Notes under the pieces: model-generated | Databases searched by the model: none | What the model saw: only the letters and a program-made list of their open reading frames with translations | What the model was told of the DNA's origin: nothing | From: Salipiger pallidus | Lineage (GTDB): Bacteria > Pseudomonadota > Alphaproteobacteria > Rhodobacterales > Rhodobacteraceae | Reading direction: 5' to 3' | NCBI RefSeq assembly: GCF_014643635.1 | Contig: NZ_BMJV01000003.1 | Span: 124,001 to 188,000, forward strand | DNA length: 64,000 nt | Shown: positions 37,434-46,264 of the stretch, piece after piece | Position numbering within the stretch: the stretch's first letter is position 1 | Layout: each line of letters opens with the position of its first letter | Made by a program: the position numbers and the translations under genes

Positions 37434-38051
37434 ATGGAGCCGCAGGACATCGAGCCGCTCTTCACCCGGGCGGATGGCAGCTATCTTTGCGCTCGCTGGG
37501 GGCGGCCCATTGCGCCCATCGTCTTCGGCGTCGAGGATGCCACCATCGCCACGCTCAAGGGCGCTTTCGAGGCGGTCTGTGTCGTGGCCGGGCACCGCAT
37601 GGCGGAAACCGACCCCGAGCTTGGCGCCAATGCCATGGTCTTCTTCTTCCGCGACTGGGCCGAGCTTTTGGCGGTGCCTGATCTGGGCCGGATGATCGAC
37701 GGGCTGGAGCCGCTGGTGGCCCGGCTGGCACAGGCCGGGGCGAACCAGTACCGTGTGCTGCGCTTCGACGCGGAGGGTGCGATCAAGGCGGCCTTCGTGT
37801 TCCTGCGTGTGGACGAGGCCATCGCGGCGCAGCCCGCGGACGAACTGGAGCTGGGGCAGGTGGTGCAGATCATGCTCAGCTGGTCCGAAGGTGCCTTCGC
37901 GGAACGTTCTCCGCTGGGCCGGCTCGAGGATGGCCGTGTGGTGCTGCGCCCGGACGTCGCGGGGCTGTTGGCGGCGGCCTATTCGCCGGTCATGCCCGCC
38001 TGCGCCACTGACCCGAGCCACGCGCTGCGTCTGTCCGCCCGCCTGCGCTGA
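37434..38051 (+). CDS. Conserved hypothetical protein
   Basis: The 205-residue protein starts with an excellent AGGAGG ribosome binding site 7 bases upstream. No signal peptide or transmembrane segment is visible; it is acidic and rich in Ala, Leu and Glu. Recognisable blocks are GHRMAETDPELGANAMVFFFRDWAEL in the first half (about residues 55-80), NQYRVLRFDAEGAIKAAFVFLRVD in the middle and LGQVVQIMLSWSEGAF. It resembles hypothetical cytosolic proteins that I recall from Rhodobacterales. No function can be assigned. Confidence 0.75.
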   Translation: MEPQDIEPLFTRADGSYLCARWGRPIAPIVFGVEDATIATLKGAFEAVCVVAGHRMAETDPELGANAMVFFFRDWAELLAVPDLGRMIDGLEPLVARLAQAGANQYRVLRFDAEGAIKAAFVFLRVDEAIAAQPADELELGQVVQIMLSWSEGAFAERSPLGRLEDGRVVLRPDVAGLLAAAYSPVMPACATDPSHALRLSARLR

Positions 38052-38458
38052 GGGGCACCCTTTGTAAGGGGGAGCAGGGTACGCTCTGCCTGTTGGATGC
38101 AGGCAGGAAGAGCCGCCGCAGGTCGTGACGTTGGTCGTTTGAGATTGGGCAGGGCATCCGGACCGCCGTTGTGGTCCGTGCGCTGTCGCTTGGCAGGCGT
38201 ACCGTGCTGCCGCTTGCCGTGGGTGCCGTGCTGGTGCTTCGGGCCTTGCCACATCTTGCGCCGGAATGGTGCGGCGCGCAGGGTCGAGCGCTGGAGTGCG
38301 GTTCCGCGCATCGGGGGCTGTCGAAGGGTGGCTCTCGGTAACCCGCTGCCGGCGCTTGGCAGCTGTGCCACGCCGATGCGGGTGGCCTCAGGCACTGATC
38401 GGGCCGAAGGCGGGGCAGGTCGGCCCACCAATGCGGGCCGACCCTTCAGTTCACGACA
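38052..38458. other. 407-bp intergenic region between the 37434 gene and trpS
   Basis: No convincing gene was found. The open frames here have the Arg/Pro/Gly-rich composition of random high-GC translation. Bases 38200-38260 contain short imperfect GTGCTG/GCCGTG repeats. Near the trpS end lies the hairpin at 38418-38443. Confidence 0.4.
38418..38443 (-). terminator. Hairpin downstream of trpS
   Basis: GGTCGGCCC (38418-38426) pairs perfectly with GGGCCGACC (38435-38443) around an 8-base loop, 16 bases after the trpS stop. It lacks a T tract on the minus strand, so it may be a weak terminator or an mRNA 3' stabiliser. Confidence 0.5.
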
Positions 38459-39499
38459 TCAGACGCGGGCGCCGACCATGCCGACGATCTCGTAGGTGCG
38501 CTGCAGGATCGGTGCCGCGATGGCACGGGCGCGGTCTGCGCCGCCCGCAAGGATGCGGTCGATCTCGGCCGGGTCCTGCATCAGCCGCGACATCTCGGTC
38601 GAGATCGGCGCGAGCCTATCCACTGCGAGGTCCACCAGAAGCGGCTTGAACTCGCCGAATTGCTTGCCTGCCATCTCGGCCATCACCGCGTCGGTGCTGG
38701 TTTCCGCCAGCGCCGCGTAGATGTTGACGAGGTTGCGGGCCTCGGGGCGGTCTTTGAGGGCCTCGAAGGTCTCAGGCAGGGGCTCGGGGTCGGTCTTGGC
38801 CTTGCGGATCTTCTTGGCGATGGCATCGGCGTCATCGGTCATGTTGATCCGGCTGGCGTCCGACGGATCGGATTTCGACATCTTCTTTGACCCGTCGCGC
38901 AGGCTCATGACGCGGGTGCCCGCGCCCTCGATCACCGGGTCGGTCATCGGGAAGAAATCGACACCGTAATCGTGGTTGAACTTGGCCGCGATGTCGCGGG
39001 TCAGTTCCACATGCTGCTTCTGGTCCTCGCCCACGGGAACGTGGGTGGCGTGGTAGAGCAGGATGTCCGCGGCCATCAGCGCAGGATAGGCATAAAGGCC
39101 AAGGGATGCCTTCTCGGCATTCTTGCCCGCCTTGTCCTTGAACTGGGTCATGCGGTTCATCCAGCCAAGCCGGGCAACGCAATTGAAGATCCAGCCCAGC
39201 TGCGCATGTTCGGCCACTTGGCTCTGGTTGAACATGATCGACTTCGCCGGATCGACCCCGGCGGCGATGTAGCCGGCGGCCAGCTCGCGGGTTTGCTTGC
39301 GCAGCGCTTCGGGATCCTGCCAGACGGTAATGGCGTGCATGTCGACCATACAATAGATGGTCTCGATGTCACGTGCCTGCCAGTCCACGAAGCGCTTGAT
39401 GGCGCCGAGATAATTGCCAAGCGTAAGTCCACCGGACGGCTGGATGCCGGAAAAGACACGCTGGGTGAAGGCGGGGTTGTTCTGAACCGCCTCGGACAT
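38459..39499 (-). CDS. trpS: Tryptophanyl-tRNA synthetase
   Basis: TrpS charges tRNA-Trp. The 346-residue class I synthetase has the HIGH-equivalent motif [17 protein letters not shown] (about residues 18-34, TLGN replacing HIGH as usual in TrpS) and the KMSKS loop in [16 protein letters not shown] (about 203-218). Other family elements are [11 protein letters not shown] and [23 protein letters not shown]. Length and motifs are complete. GGAG lies before the ATG. It is divergent from the rhomboid-like gene. Confidence 0.98.
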   Translation of the reverse strand: MSEAVQNNPAFTQRVFSGIQPSGGLTLGNYLGAIKRFVDWQARDIETIYCMVDMHAITVWQDPEALRKQTRELAAGYIAAGVDPAKSIMFNQSQVAEHAQLGWIFNCVARLGWMNRMTQFKDKAGKNAEKASLGLYAYPALMAADILLYHATHVPVGEDQKQHVELTRDIAAKFNHDYGVDFFPMTDPVIEGAGTRVMSLRDGSKKMSKSDPSDASRINMTDDADAIAKKIRKAKTDPEPLPETFEALKDRPEARNLVNIYAALAETSTDAVMAEMAGKQFGEFKPLLVDLAVDRLAPISTEMSRLMQDPAEIDRILAGGADRARAIAAPILQRTYEIVGMVGARV

Positions 39500-39577
39500 G
39501 GGCTGATACTCCGTCTGGAAATTCGGGTAGGGCTGGCTTACCCATGCCCCGAGGAAGCGTCAAGAAAGAGCCAGACC

Positions 39578-40261
39578 ATGAACCAGTCCCCGATGAATCC
39601 GATGAACCCGGTGCCGCCCGTGGTGCTGGCGCTCTGCATCGTCATCGTTGGCATCGAGGCGGCGTTCTCGCTTGGCGCCTCCGGCCTCGTGGGCGGCCCC
39701 GGCGCGGTGGGCTGGCGGCTCGCGGCGATGGAGCGATTTGCCTTCTTCCCGCAGGTGCTGTCCTGGATGTTCGAGACAGGACGTTTCCCACCAGAACACC
39801 TCGTGCGTTTCGTCAGCTACCCGTTCGTGCATGGCTCGTTTACCCATGCGCTGTTTGCCGGGGTGATGCTGCTGGCCATGGGCAAGATGGTGGCCGAGGC
39901 GCTGGGGCCGGTACGCACCGTGGCGATCTTCTTCGCCTCGAGCCTTGGCGGCGCGTTGGCCTACGGGCTGCTGGCGGATACGCAGGTGCCGCTTATCGGG
40001 GCCTTTCCGCCGGTCTACGGGCTGATCGGCGGCTTCACCTACCTGCTGTGGCTGCGGCTGGGCATCCTCGGAGAAAGCCAGGTCAGGGCATTTTCCCTGA
40101 TCGGGATGCTGCTGGGCATCCAGCTGCTGTTCGGCCTGATCTTTGGCGGATCGCAGGACTGGATCGCCGACCTCGCGGGCTTTGCGGTTGGCTTTGCCAT
40201 GACGCTGGTCATGGTGCCGGGCGGCTGGGCGCGGCTTCTGGCGAAGCTGCGCCGGGACTGA
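39578..40261 (+). CDS. Rhomboid-family membrane protein lacking the catalytic residues
   Basis: The 227-residue protein has six transmembrane helices in the rhomboid arrangement, with FVSYPFVHGSFTHALFAG (TM2), YGLIGGFTYLLW (TM4) and DWIADLAGFAVGF (TM6). In active rhomboids these positions read HxxxxHxxxN, GxSG and AHxxG. Here the TM2 asparagine is replaced (A94), the GASG serine site reads GAFPP (residues 141-145), and the TM6 histidine is aspartate (D198). It is therefore probably not a protease, but a rhomboid-fold protein like iRhoms or derlins that might bind membrane clients. The PFVHGSFTHAL motif confirms the family. It converges on the PLD gene. Confidence 0.85.
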   Translation: MNQSPMNPMNPVPPVVLALCIVIVGIEAAFSLGASGLVGGPGAVGWRLAAMERFAFFPQVLSWMFETGRFPPEHLVRFVSYPFVHGSFTHALFAGVMLLAMGKMVAEALGPVRTVAIFFASSLGGALAYGLLADTQVPLIGAFPPVYGLIGGFTYLLWLRLGILGESQVRAFSLIGMLLGIQLLFGLIFGGSQDWIADLAGFAVGFAMTLVMVPGGWARLLAKLRRD

Positions 40262-40267
40262 GCCGCC

Positions 40268-41755
40268 TCAGAACATGTCAGCGGGCAGGAACGGCATCGC
40301 GCGCGAGAAACGCCGCCCGGTCGCGGAGGGATAGGGCAGGGCAAAGCCGTCGCGATCGACCGGATCTTTGGCGGCATTGGCCAGTGCCGCCTGACGCCAC
40401 GTCCGTGCCTGCGTGGTCGACCCCGCCCCAAGGCGCGGACCCAGCCACTTGGCCGCCAGCCGCTCGCGCAGCTCCTTGACCGCCTCGGGGTCGCGGAACA
40501 GTACCGACGCTTCGGTGTCCCAGCGCATCGACCGTCCGTTGAGGTTGGCCGACCCAACCATGCCCACGCGGTCGTCCACCAACGTGACCTTGGAATGGAT
40601 GTAGATCGGCCCCGCGTCCAGCACGCGTGCCAGATCGTCCTTGGCCTGCTTCGTCTGGCCGGGCGATATGAGCGCCAGCCGATCGCCGAAGGCCTTGGCG
40701 ATCTTGGTCACCGCGCGGGTCTGCAGGGAATGGCCGTAGCGCGCGCTCCAGCCGACGTCGCTGTCAAAGAGCACACGATCGGCGGCGGGGGGCAGGATGA
40801 CGACCAGCTGCAGGTCGGGTGCCCGCTTGGCGGCGCGGACCAGTGCATCTGCAATGGGCTTGTGCCGCAGGAACTGCGTTTCGATGTAGATGTGATGCTG
40901 AGCCTCCCCGGCCAGCGCGATCATCATCTTCTCGTGGTCATAGACCGATGGCTGTGGCGCCAGCCGCGCCGGGCCGCTGCAGGGCATGGACATGGTCCGG
41001 ACAAGGCGCATGTCCGCAGGTGCCTGAGGGCGCACGCTGCTGGGCATCTTCTCGGCATCACCGTTGAGGCTCGGGCTGCCGCAATCGAGAGCGGCGTTCC
41101 ACGTGTCCGAGAAGTGCACACGCAGCGCGGCAGAGAAGTCCGGGTCGTCCACCTGCATGGAGACATCGTGCCATGTCTCCTCGGTAGGACGGTCATGCTC
41201 GAAATCGTCCCAGCGGCGTTCGTTGACGTCGAGCCCGCCGATGATGCTGCGGGCGCCATCGGCCACCATGAACTTCTGGTGGATGGTCACCGGGCGCAGC
41301 CGGACCTGTCCCTTGAGCAAGGTGCGCTGCACCGGGGTCAGGAGCGACGAATCCTCTTCGCGCAGCTTACGCAGAAGCCCGCCGATCCGTCCCCGCATGG
41401 CGAGACGCCAGAAAGGTCCGGCAAGCTGGCCGTGGGGAGCGCAGACAATGCGCACGTCGCCGTGAACAATCTGGGCGAACCCGCTGGCGGACCGCCATGC
41501 AAGCTGATGCAGGTCAGAGGCGAAGATCGGGTCGAAGTCCGACAGCACCATACGGATCTTCACGCCACTGCGGGCGATATCTGCCAGCAGGTCGGCCCAT
41601 GTTTCGAGGCCGCGCTCGATCAGCTCGGCGCTGCGCAGCTTGGTCTCGGGCTCGAAAATGCGGAAGGACATGACCAGCTCCTCCTTGGCGGAGGCGGCAA
41701 GTCGTTCCAGTGCGGGAAAGCCCTCAGCGGCAGTGATCAGTGACGTCAGGCTCAC
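40268..41755 (-). CDS. Phospholipase D/cardiolipin synthase-like protein
   Basis: The 495-residue protein has two HKD motifs: HQKFMVADGARSIIGGLDVN (about residues 159-178) and HSKVTLVDDRVGMVGSANLNGRS (about 394-416), the paired half-sites of the PLD superfamily. No N-terminal membrane segment is visible, unlike typical cardiolipin synthases, and the 495-residue length with a long spacer between the motifs is closer to PLD-like phosphodiesterases. The start is the GTG at 41755, overlapping the murJ stop by four bases, so the two are translationally coupled. It could act on membrane lipids; the substrate is inferred. Confidence 0.88.
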   Translation of the reverse strand: MSLTSLITAAEGFPALERLAASAKEELVMSFRIFEPETKLRSAELIERGLETWADLLADIARSGVKIRMVLSDFDPIFASDLHQLAWRSASGFAQIVHGDVRIVCAPHGQLAGPFWRLAMRGRIGGLLRKLREEDSSLLTPVQRTLLKGQVRLRPVTIHQKFMVADGARSIIGGLDVNERRWDDFEHDRPTEETWHDVSMQVDDPDFSAALRVHFSDTWNAALDCGSPSLNGDAEKMPSSVRPQAPADMRLVRTMSMPCSGPARLAPQPSVYDHEKMMIALAGEAQHHIYIETQFLRHKPIADALVRAAKRAPDLQLVVILPPAADRVLFDSDVGWSARYGHSLQTRAVTKIAKAFGDRLALISPGQTKQAKDDLARVLDAGPIYIHSKVTLVDDRVGMVGSANLNGRSMRWDTEASVLFRDPEAVKELRERLAAKWLGPRLGAGSTTQARTWRQAALANAAKDPVDRDGFALPYPSATGRRFSRAMPFLPADMF

Positions 41756-43314
41756 GAATCGGGGTCCTTCCTACGATTTCTGCGCATGGCAGTGCGGAAA
41801 TCCGCAAGCCGGAAGGCGCCCATCACCTGACCGGCCACGCCATAGGAGACGATGCCTACGCTCAGCAACAGCAGCAGGGTCGGATAGCGCCAGTAGTTCA
41901 TATTCAGAAAAGGCTCGAGCGCGAGGAAGGTTCCGTAGAGAATTGCTCCCATCACCAAAGAGGCACCTATGATGCGCCAGATCCGCCTGCGGAATCGGTC
42001 GTCAAAGCGGGCGGTGTCCCCGAGGCGGCGGCCGCCGAAGACCAGCAGGATCACCATGGCCCAGCCTGCCGCGGTGGTGGCAATGGCCGGGGCGATCCAG
42101 CCCAGCACCGGGGCGAGCCCGATGGCCAGCACCGCATTCACCGCCAGCGACCACAGCGCGTAGCGGAATGGGGTGCGAGTGTCCTCGCGGGCGAAGAACA
42201 GCGGTTGCAGCACCTTCTGCAACACGAAGGCCGGCAGCCCCAGCCCGTAGATCGCCACCGCCATCGAGATGGCAAGGCTGTCCGCCCGGCTGGTGGCACC
42301 ACGTTCGAACAGCACCGAGACCATGGGCAGCGGGATTACCACCAGCGCCACGGCGGCGGGAATGGTCAGCGCCAGCGCCATTTCCCCGGCGCGGGAAAAT
42401 GCATGCCGCGCCCCGGCGTCGTCCTGCGACTTGAGCCGGCGCGACAGGTCCGGCAGCAGCACGATGCCAACGGCGATGCCCACCACGCCCAGCGGCAGCT
42501 GGTAGAGCCGGTCAGCAGCATAGAGCCAGCCCACCGCCTTCTCGAATTGCGAGGCGACCTGCTGCCCCACCAGAAGGTTGATCTGCATGACCCCGCCGGC
42601 CAGCGCCGCGGGCACGGCCACGCGCACAAGCCGCTTCATGTCGGGCGTCAAGCGCGGGCGTCCGGGGCGCACACTGATCCCCGCCCGCTCGGCGGCGATC
42701 CAGACCAGCGCCAGCTGCACTATTCCGGCCAGCGGAACGGTCCAGACCAGCCATTCGATCACGTCGCCGCCCATGGATGCGCCGATCAGCATGGCGCCGA
42801 TCACCATGATGTTGAGCATCACCGGCGCCGCGGCGGCGGCCGCGAAATAGCCCACCGCGTTGAGCGCGCCGGAAAACAGGGCCGCCAGCGAGATGAACAG
42901 GATGTAAGGGAAGATGATCCGGCCATAGCCTACGGTCAGGTCGAACCGCGCATCCTGCGCGAAGCCTCCGGCGGTGGCCCAGACCAGCGCAGGCATGAAC
43001 ACCATCGCGAGCGCCGAGATCACCAGAAGCACGAAGGCCAGTCCGTTCAGCGCATCGCGAGCAAAGCCCAGCGGGTCTTCCTCGCCTTCGTATTTCTTGG
43101 AAAAGATCGGCACGAAGGCCGCGTTGAACGCTCCTTCGGCAAAGAAACGGCGGAACATGTTGGGCAGGCGGAAGGCGGCCACGAAGGCGTCCATCACCGG
43201 GCCGGGTCCAATATAGGCAAGGATGAAGATTTCTCGCACCACGCCCAGCACCCGGCTGGCGAGGGTCCAGAACCCCACGGTCATGAAGCCTGAAAGCAGG
43301 CGGATGGGTTTCAT
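41752..43314 (-). CDS. murJ: Lipid II flippase MurJ (MviN)
   Basis: MurJ flips lipid II to the outer leaflet for peptidoglycan synthesis. The 520-residue MATE-like protein has about 14 helices. MKPIRLLSGFMTVGFWTLASRVLGVVREI is the N-terminal signature (residues 1-29), followed by DAFVAAFRLPNMFRRFFAEGAFNAAFVPIF (about 39-68), which holds the essential arginine and charged residues of the central cavity. The start MKPIRL is preferred to an ATG 39 bases upstream. It lies downstream of the two-component pair and overlaps the PLD gene. Confidence 0.97.
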   Translation of the reverse strand: MKPIRLLSGFMTVGFWTLASRVLGVVREIFILAYIGPGPVMDAFVAAFRLPNMFRRFFAEGAFNAAFVPIFSKKYEGEEDPLGFARDALNGLAFVLLVISALAMVFMPALVWATAGGFAQDARFDLTVGYGRIIFPYILFISLAALFSGALNAVGYFAAAAAAPVMLNIMVIGAMLIGASMGGDVIEWLVWTVPLAGIVQLALVWIAAERAGISVRPGRPRLTPDMKRLVRVAVPAALAGGVMQINLLVGQQVASQFEKAVGWLYAADRLYQLPLGVVGIAVGIVLLPDLSRRLKSQDDAGARHAFSRAGEMALALTIPAAVALVVIPLPMVSVLFERGATSRADSLAISMAVAIYGLGLPAFVLQKVLQPLFFAREDTRTPFRYALWSLAVNAVLAIGLAPVLGWIAPAIATTAAGWAMVILLVFGGRRLGDTARFDDRFRRRIWRIIGASLVMGAILYGTFLALEPFLNMNYWRYPTLLLLLSVGIVSYGVAGQVMGAFRLADFRTAMRRNRRKDPDS

Positions 43315-43418
43315 CTTGGATCGGCCCTTGCAATGGATTCCGGCTGGTCCCAACCGGCGCTGACGCCAATCCCTAGCGGATCGTCAATGCTTGCGGAAGG
43401 GGCTCGCGGTGGCAGAGC

Positions 43419-44117
43419 TCAGCTCCACTCCACGTCGCCGACAAAGATGTAGCCGGCCCCGTATATGGTCTTGATGAGACGAGGATTCTTGGGATCTTCC
43501 CTCAGCTTCGTGCGCAACCGCGAGATGCGCACGTCCATGGCACGGTCGAAACTCGCGCCTGCCGCGCCGCCAAGAGTCTCCTGCATCTGTGCGCGACTGA
43601 CGAGTCGCTTGGGGCTTTCGAGGAACAGCCGCAACACTTCGCCCTCCGCATGGGAAAACGGCGTTTCGCTGCCGTCCGCATCCTGAAGCGTGTAACGGTC
43701 GAAATGGGCAGTCCAGCCGGCAAACTGCGCGGTGCTGCCGCCTTGCTGCGCCTGCCGGGGGCCGCGCAGTTGGGCGCGGATGCGGGCGACCACCTCGGCG
43801 GGATCGAAGGGCTTGATGATGTAGTCATCGGCCCCGAGTTCCAGCCCCGTCACCCGGTCCTGAACCTGCGCCCGACCCGAGATGATGATTACCGCCGCCC
43901 CCACCTCGAGTGCCAGCCGGTGCACGAGGGTCAGTCCGTCCCGGTCCGGCAGACCCAGATCGACAAGGCACATGTCCGGCACCGAACGGTTCAGCGCCGC
44001 CTCGAATTCCGTGGCACGAGCAAAGCTCGCGGTGCGAAAGCCCGCCTCGGTCAGCGCGTCGGTGAGGATCGATCGGATCGCCGCCTCGTCGTCGAGGATG
44101 AAGACCAGTTTGCTCAT
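43419..44117 (-). CDS. OmpR/PhoB-type response regulator
   Basis: The 232-residue protein has an N-terminal receiver domain (residues 1-115) with acidic pocket DDE at 9-11, the phosphoacceptor aspartate in MCLVDLGLPD (near residue 52), the TS-switch position in VIIISGRAQ and K in DYIIKPFDP. A C-terminal winged helix follows (about 135-232) with FSHAEGEVLRLFLESPKRLVSRAQMQETL and DVRISRLRTKLREDPKNPRLIKTIYGAGYIF. It overlaps the kinase stop by ATGA, forming a two-component system. The target genes are not evident; murJ lies 104 bases downstream. Confidence 0.94.
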   Translation of the reverse strand: MSKLVFILDDEAAIRSILTDALTEAGFRTASFARATEFEAALNRSVPDMCLVDLGLPDRDGLTLVHRLALEVGAAVIIISGRAQVQDRVTGLELGADDYIIKPFDPAEVVARIRAQLRGPRQAQQGGSTAQFAGWTAHFDRYTLQDADGSETPFSHAEGEVLRLFLESPKRLVSRAQMQETLGGAAGASFDRAMDVRISRLRTKLREDPKNPRLIKTIYGAGYIFVGDVEWS

Positions 44118-46000
44118 GCGCGCCTCCGTTTCGAATCCGTTTCCAGAAAGGCCACCAATGTCTCGCTGCCAAAAGGCTTGGCCAGCACCGGGCCATGGCG
44201 CAACGCCTCGATATGCAGCGCGTGTCCGGGCGGGAGCGAGGTCATCAGCCGCACCGGCAGGTGGGGCAGCAGCCCGGGCAGGGCGGTGCCGGAGGCCTCG
44301 CCTTCCAGCGTGATGTCCGAGAGCACCAGTTCCACCGGCAACCCCTCGGCCAGCATCACCGCCTCGTCGACAGAGCTGGCCTCGACCACGCTGTAGCCCA
44401 AGGCGGTGAGCATCTCGCGCACCTCGGCGCGCAGCTCGAGGCTGTCCTCCACCAGCAGCACGAGCCCCTGCCGCGGCAACGCCTCGGCCCGTCGCAGGGG
44501 CAGGCGCAGGGTGACCACGGCGCCGCCCTCGTGGTTGCCAAGCTTGATGTCGCCCCCGGCCAGCTTGACCATGTCGTAGACCATCGCCAGCCCCAGCCCC
44601 GATCCCTCGCCGCCCTTGGTGGTAAAGAACGGGTCCAGCGCATGGGCCATGACATGGGGGCTGAAGCCGGTGCCGCTGTCGCGCAGCTCGATCTCGAGCC
44701 AGGTGTCCCGGATCGTCCGCACCGCCAGTCGGATGTGCCCGTGGCCCCCGCAGGCATCGGCGGCATTGAGCAGCAGGTTCAGCACCGCGTCCTGCAGCAT
44801 CCCGGGATCGAGCAGGACCTCCCCCTCTGCCTCTGCCAGGACTTCGAAGGCGATGCCTGCGGGCAGGGACGGGGTTGCCAGCACCTCGATCTCGCGCAGG
44901 AAGGGGCGCAGGGCGACCGCCTCGGGCCGCCACGATCGGTGGCTGGTCATGTCCGCGATCCGTCCCAGCAGATCGCCGCCCCGCCGAGCGGCCCGTGTGG
45001 TGGCGGTGATCAGCGGCTCGGCCTCGGGCTGGTCCACCAGCCGAGCCAGCCGCGATTGCATGCTGAGGATGATGGTCAGAAGGTTCGAGAAATCATGCGC
45101 CAGCCCCGAAGTCAGCTGCGCCGCAAGCTCTCTGCGCCGGGTTTGTTGCAGCGCCGCTCGCGCCTGGGTTTCCTCGGTGACATCATGGCTGAGGATATAG
45201 ACCCCCGGTTCGGCGGGGTCGGGGGTGAACACCGCCCGGATACGCCGGGACGATCCGTCGTCAGTGAACTCCAGCACACTCTGCTCTCCGGCAAGGGCAC
45301 GATGCAGACAGGGAACCACTTTTTCCTGCGCCGCCCCTAAGGCATCGCGCACATGCAGCCCGATGATATCCGCAGGCCGACCCGGCATCACCAGCGGCAG
45401 GCGGCGGTTGGAAAAGGTGTAGTGCAGGCTCGCATTCACCCGGGCGATATGGGCGGGCATCATCTCGGTGGTAAGGCGGGTGCGCGCCTCTATCTCGCGA
45501 AGTTCCCGCTGCGCCTCGGCCAGCGCGGCATTGGCGGCGGCCAGCTGGCGATTCGATGCCGCAAGCGCCTCGGACCGGGCCAGCACCTCGCCCGACAGCA
45601 GCTCGGAGCGGGTGCGCAGAAGCCGCTCCTGCCGCCGGGTGGCGGTGATGTCGGTATAGACCGTGACCCAGCCGCCCTGCGGCAGGGGCGAGCCCTCGAC
45701 CGAGATGACCTGACCCGAGGCCCGCTCGCGCTCCATGTAATGGGGCTCGAAGGCGCGTGCCTGCTTGACCCGCGCTCGCACAAAGGCGTCCACGTCGGCG
45801 ACGTCGCCGTACTCTCCGCGCGTCACGAGATGGTGGATGGTTTCGGCGAAATCCGCGCCCTCGACGGCCAGCCGCTCGGGCAGCTCGAACATTTCCACGA
45901 AGGGCCGATTGCAGACTGCCAGCCGCAGGTCGCTGTCATAGATCGACAGGGCCTGCTGGATCAGGTTCAGCCCCGCCTGCGTCAACGCGTCCTTGCTCAT
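44114..46000 (-). CDS. PAS-domain hybrid sensor histidine kinase
   Basis: The 628-residue protein has no transmembrane segment and is probably cytosolic. Residues 1-120 form a PAS_7-type domain opening LNLIQQALSIYDSDLRLAVCN. A coiled coil follows (about 122-170), then a second PAS domain (about 170-285). The HisKA domain has LTSGLAHDFSNLLTII (phospho-histidine in AHDF, about 303). The ATPase has N box LNLLLNAADACGG, G1 RDSGTGFS and G2 EGSGLGLAMV. A C-terminal receiver domain (about 510-628) has LVLLVEDSLE, D in LVLSDITLEG and K in LAKPFG. It overlaps the OmpR-type regulator, its likely partner. The signal is unknown. Confidence 0.92.
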   Translation of the reverse strand: MSKDALTQAGLNLIQQALSIYDSDLRLAVCNRPFVEMFELPERLAVEGADFAETIHHLVTRGEYGDVADVDAFVRARVKQARAFEPHYMERERASGQVISVEGSPLPQGGWVTVYTDITATRRQERLLRTRSELLSGEVLARSEALAASNRQLAAANAALAEAQRELREIEARTRLTTEMMPAHIARVNASLHYTFSNRRLPLVMPGRPADIIGLHVRDALGAAQEKVVPCLHRALAGEQSVLEFTDDGSSRRIRAVFTPDPAEPGVYILSHDVTEETQARAALQQTRRRELAAQLTSGLAHDFSNLLTIILSMQSRLARLVDQPEAEPLITATTRAARRGGDLLGRIADMTSHRSWRPEAVALRPFLREIEVLATPSLPAGIAFEVLAEAEGEVLLDPGMLQDAVLNLLLNAADACGGHGHIRLAVRTIRDTWLEIELRDSGTGFSPHVMAHALDPFFTTKGGEGSGLGLAMVYDMVKLAGGDIKLGNHEGGAVVTLRLPLRRAEALPRQGLVLLVEDSLELRAEVREMLTALGYSVVEASSVDEAVMLAEGLPVELVLSDITLEGEASGTALPGLLPHLPVRLMTSLPPGHALHIEALRHGPVLAKPFGSETLVAFLETDSKRRRA

Positions 46001-46168
46001 CCTTCCGCCCCTCCCAAGGCCCCCTCCCGGAGTAGGGGAAGAATGCGCGAGCCTTTAACAAAGCACCAGCCCGCAGCCACGCAAACCGGGTGCCAGACGC
46101 AACGTAGCGCCATTGGAGATCTGCCCCTCGAAACGAACCGCTCGAAATACGCGCCCCGGAAACGAGAA

Positions 46169-46194
46169 AGGCGCGGGCCTATGGCGCCGCGCCT
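46169..46194 (-). terminator. Hairpin downstream of map
   Basis: AGGCGCGG (46169-46176) pairs with CCGCGCCT (46187-46194), followed on the minus strand by TTTCTCGTTTCC. It is probably the terminator of the map transcript. Confidence 0.6.
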
Positions 46195-46201
46195 CGTCTT
46201 C

Positions 46202-46259
46202 TTCTCTTTGAAAATACGCCGGGGGGACTTGGCGAAGCCAAGGGAGGGCAGAGCCCCCG
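46202..46259. repeat. Intergenic repeat-like element with GAAAATACGCC core
   Basis: The stretch TCTTTGAAAATACGCC followed by G-rich DNA, a perfect CTTGGC-GAA-GCCAAG hairpin (46228-46242) and GCAGAGCCCCC has the look of a dispersed intergenic element. I recall similar sequences as recurrent at gene ends in Rhodobacterales genomes. Only one copy is in this window. Confidence 0.45.
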
Positions 46260-46264
46260 CTGCC

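Noticed and set aside
38097-38495. Possible small gene upstream of trpS on the plus strand
   Set aside because: Arg/Cys/Pro-rich random-looking translation that runs into the trpS gene on the opposite strand.
41740-43293. Open frame of about 517 codons antisense to murJ
   Set aside because: His/Gln/Arg-rich translation without hydrophobic or catalytic pattern; murJ has full family signatures.
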